Of a DNA stretch of 64,000 nt, positions 63,779-64,000 are shown piece by piece. The first letter of the stretch is position 1. Each line of letters opens with the position of its first letter. Source of the DNA: Telluria antibiotica (GTDB lineage Bacteria > Pseudomonadota > Gammaproteobacteria > Burkholderiales > Burkholderiaceae_D); NCBI RefSeq assembly GCF_011682055.1, contig NZ_JAAQOM010000004.1, forward strand, positions 320,653-384,652, given 5' to 3'. The translations under genes and the position numbers were made by a program. The notes under the pieces were generated by a model. That model did not search any database. It was not told the DNA's origin and saw nothing but the letters and a program-made list of their open reading frames with translations.

Positions 63779-64000
63779 ATGCTCGTTCACCCGCAACCGA
63801 ATCCGGTCGCATTCCACATCGGCCCCGTCGAGATCCACTGGTACGGGATCATGTACGTGGTCGCCTTCGCCCTGTTCATCCTGCTGGGCCGCGTGCGCAT
63901 CAAGACGCAGGCCCACGTGCAGGCGCAGGGCTGGACCTACACCGACCTCGACGACATGCTGTTCTACGGGATGCTGGGCGTGGTGATCGGCGGCCGCCTC
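63779..64000 (+). CDS. lgt: Prolipoprotein diacylglyceryl transferase, 3' end outside the window
   Basis: The first 74 residues of Lgt: [20 protein letters not shown], then [20 protein letters not shown] and [11 protein letters not shown], with the first membrane helix at about 18-39. Lgt attaches diacylglycerol to the lipobox Cys of prolipoproteins at the inner membrane. The frame is open to base 64000. It starts one base after the LysR stop, so the two may be transcribed together. The remainder, including the HGGL and arginine motifs, lies beyond the window. Confidence 0.93.
   Translation, partial: MLVHPQPNPVAFHIGPVEIHWYGIMYVVAFALFILLGRVRIKTQAHVQAQGWTYTDLDDMLFYGMLGVVIGGRL

Overview
The window is GC-rich, densely coded chromosome from a beta-proteobacterium, most likely Oxalobacteraceae (Massilia/Telluria/Duganella type). 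This rests on gene content, not a database search. The pointers are a monomeric NADP isocitrate dehydrogenase, a pyruvate dehydrogenase cluster whose E3 carries its own lipoyl domain, two PEP-CTERM sorted proteins, DUF1840 and Trp-rich small proteins, many c-di-GMP proteins and a TonB receptor. No prophage, plasmid or CRISPR signature is visible. The first gene (GGDEF protein) and the last (lgt) are cut by the window edges.

Layout. 1-6 kb: two PAS-GGDEF proteins around a TetR/Lnt-like acyltransferase pair, then tRNA-Lys(UUU) with a promoter and terminator. 6-11.6 kb: a truncated NmrA-like gene, then an operon of TonB-dependent receptor, YfiR-like periplasmic protein and membrane GGDEF-EAL protein, probably an envelope-signal-to-c-di-GMP module. 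11.6-19.4 kb: periplasmic GH13 amylase, YigZ protein, MFS transporter, PEP-CTERM protein, divergent isochorismatase/LysR, a scar made of two gene fragments, and an HDOD protein. 19.4-28.8 kb: an IS1595-like remnant with both ends, a BON-domain stress-type protein, two putative exported metallopeptidases (one M49-like), and an EmrA-EmrB-NodT tripartite pump divergent from its TetR regulator.

28.8-35.7 kb: small ORFs, a GFA-like zinc protein, and an operon of DUF2141, Tat-exported carotenoid oxygenase, LytS-type kinase and LytTR regulator. This operon is preceded by a 14-bp direct repeat with a 20-bp period. An AraC regulator and an esterase follow. 35.7-47 kb: icd behind a perfect palindrome, aqpZ, a second PEP-CTERM protein, a hydroxyisobutyrate-dehydrogenase-like enzyme, a four-part alginate lyase and an S41 peptidase. 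46.8-53.6 kb: aceE-aceF-lpdA on the minus strand, a DUF1840 gene and, beyond it, a decayed second copy of the lpdA 3' end with its terminator.

53.9-64 kb: folD, prlC, a DUF4124-glutaredoxin protein, holC, a branched-chain amino acid binding protein, cytochrome c, a Trp-rich protein, ilvD with a divergent LysR, and lgt. Three copies of a REP-like palindrome lie between 50.8 and 60 kb, one of them inside the PDH cluster. A separate element built of inverted pairs of direct repeats lies at 60.8-61.0 kb.

The strongest candidates for undescribed biology are the TonB receptor/YfiR/GGDEF-EAL operon, the carotenoid-oxygenase/LytTR operon with its tandem repeat, and the LytTR gene that has no canonical start codon before its receiver domain. 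The rest is largely housekeeping or recognisable accessory metabolism.
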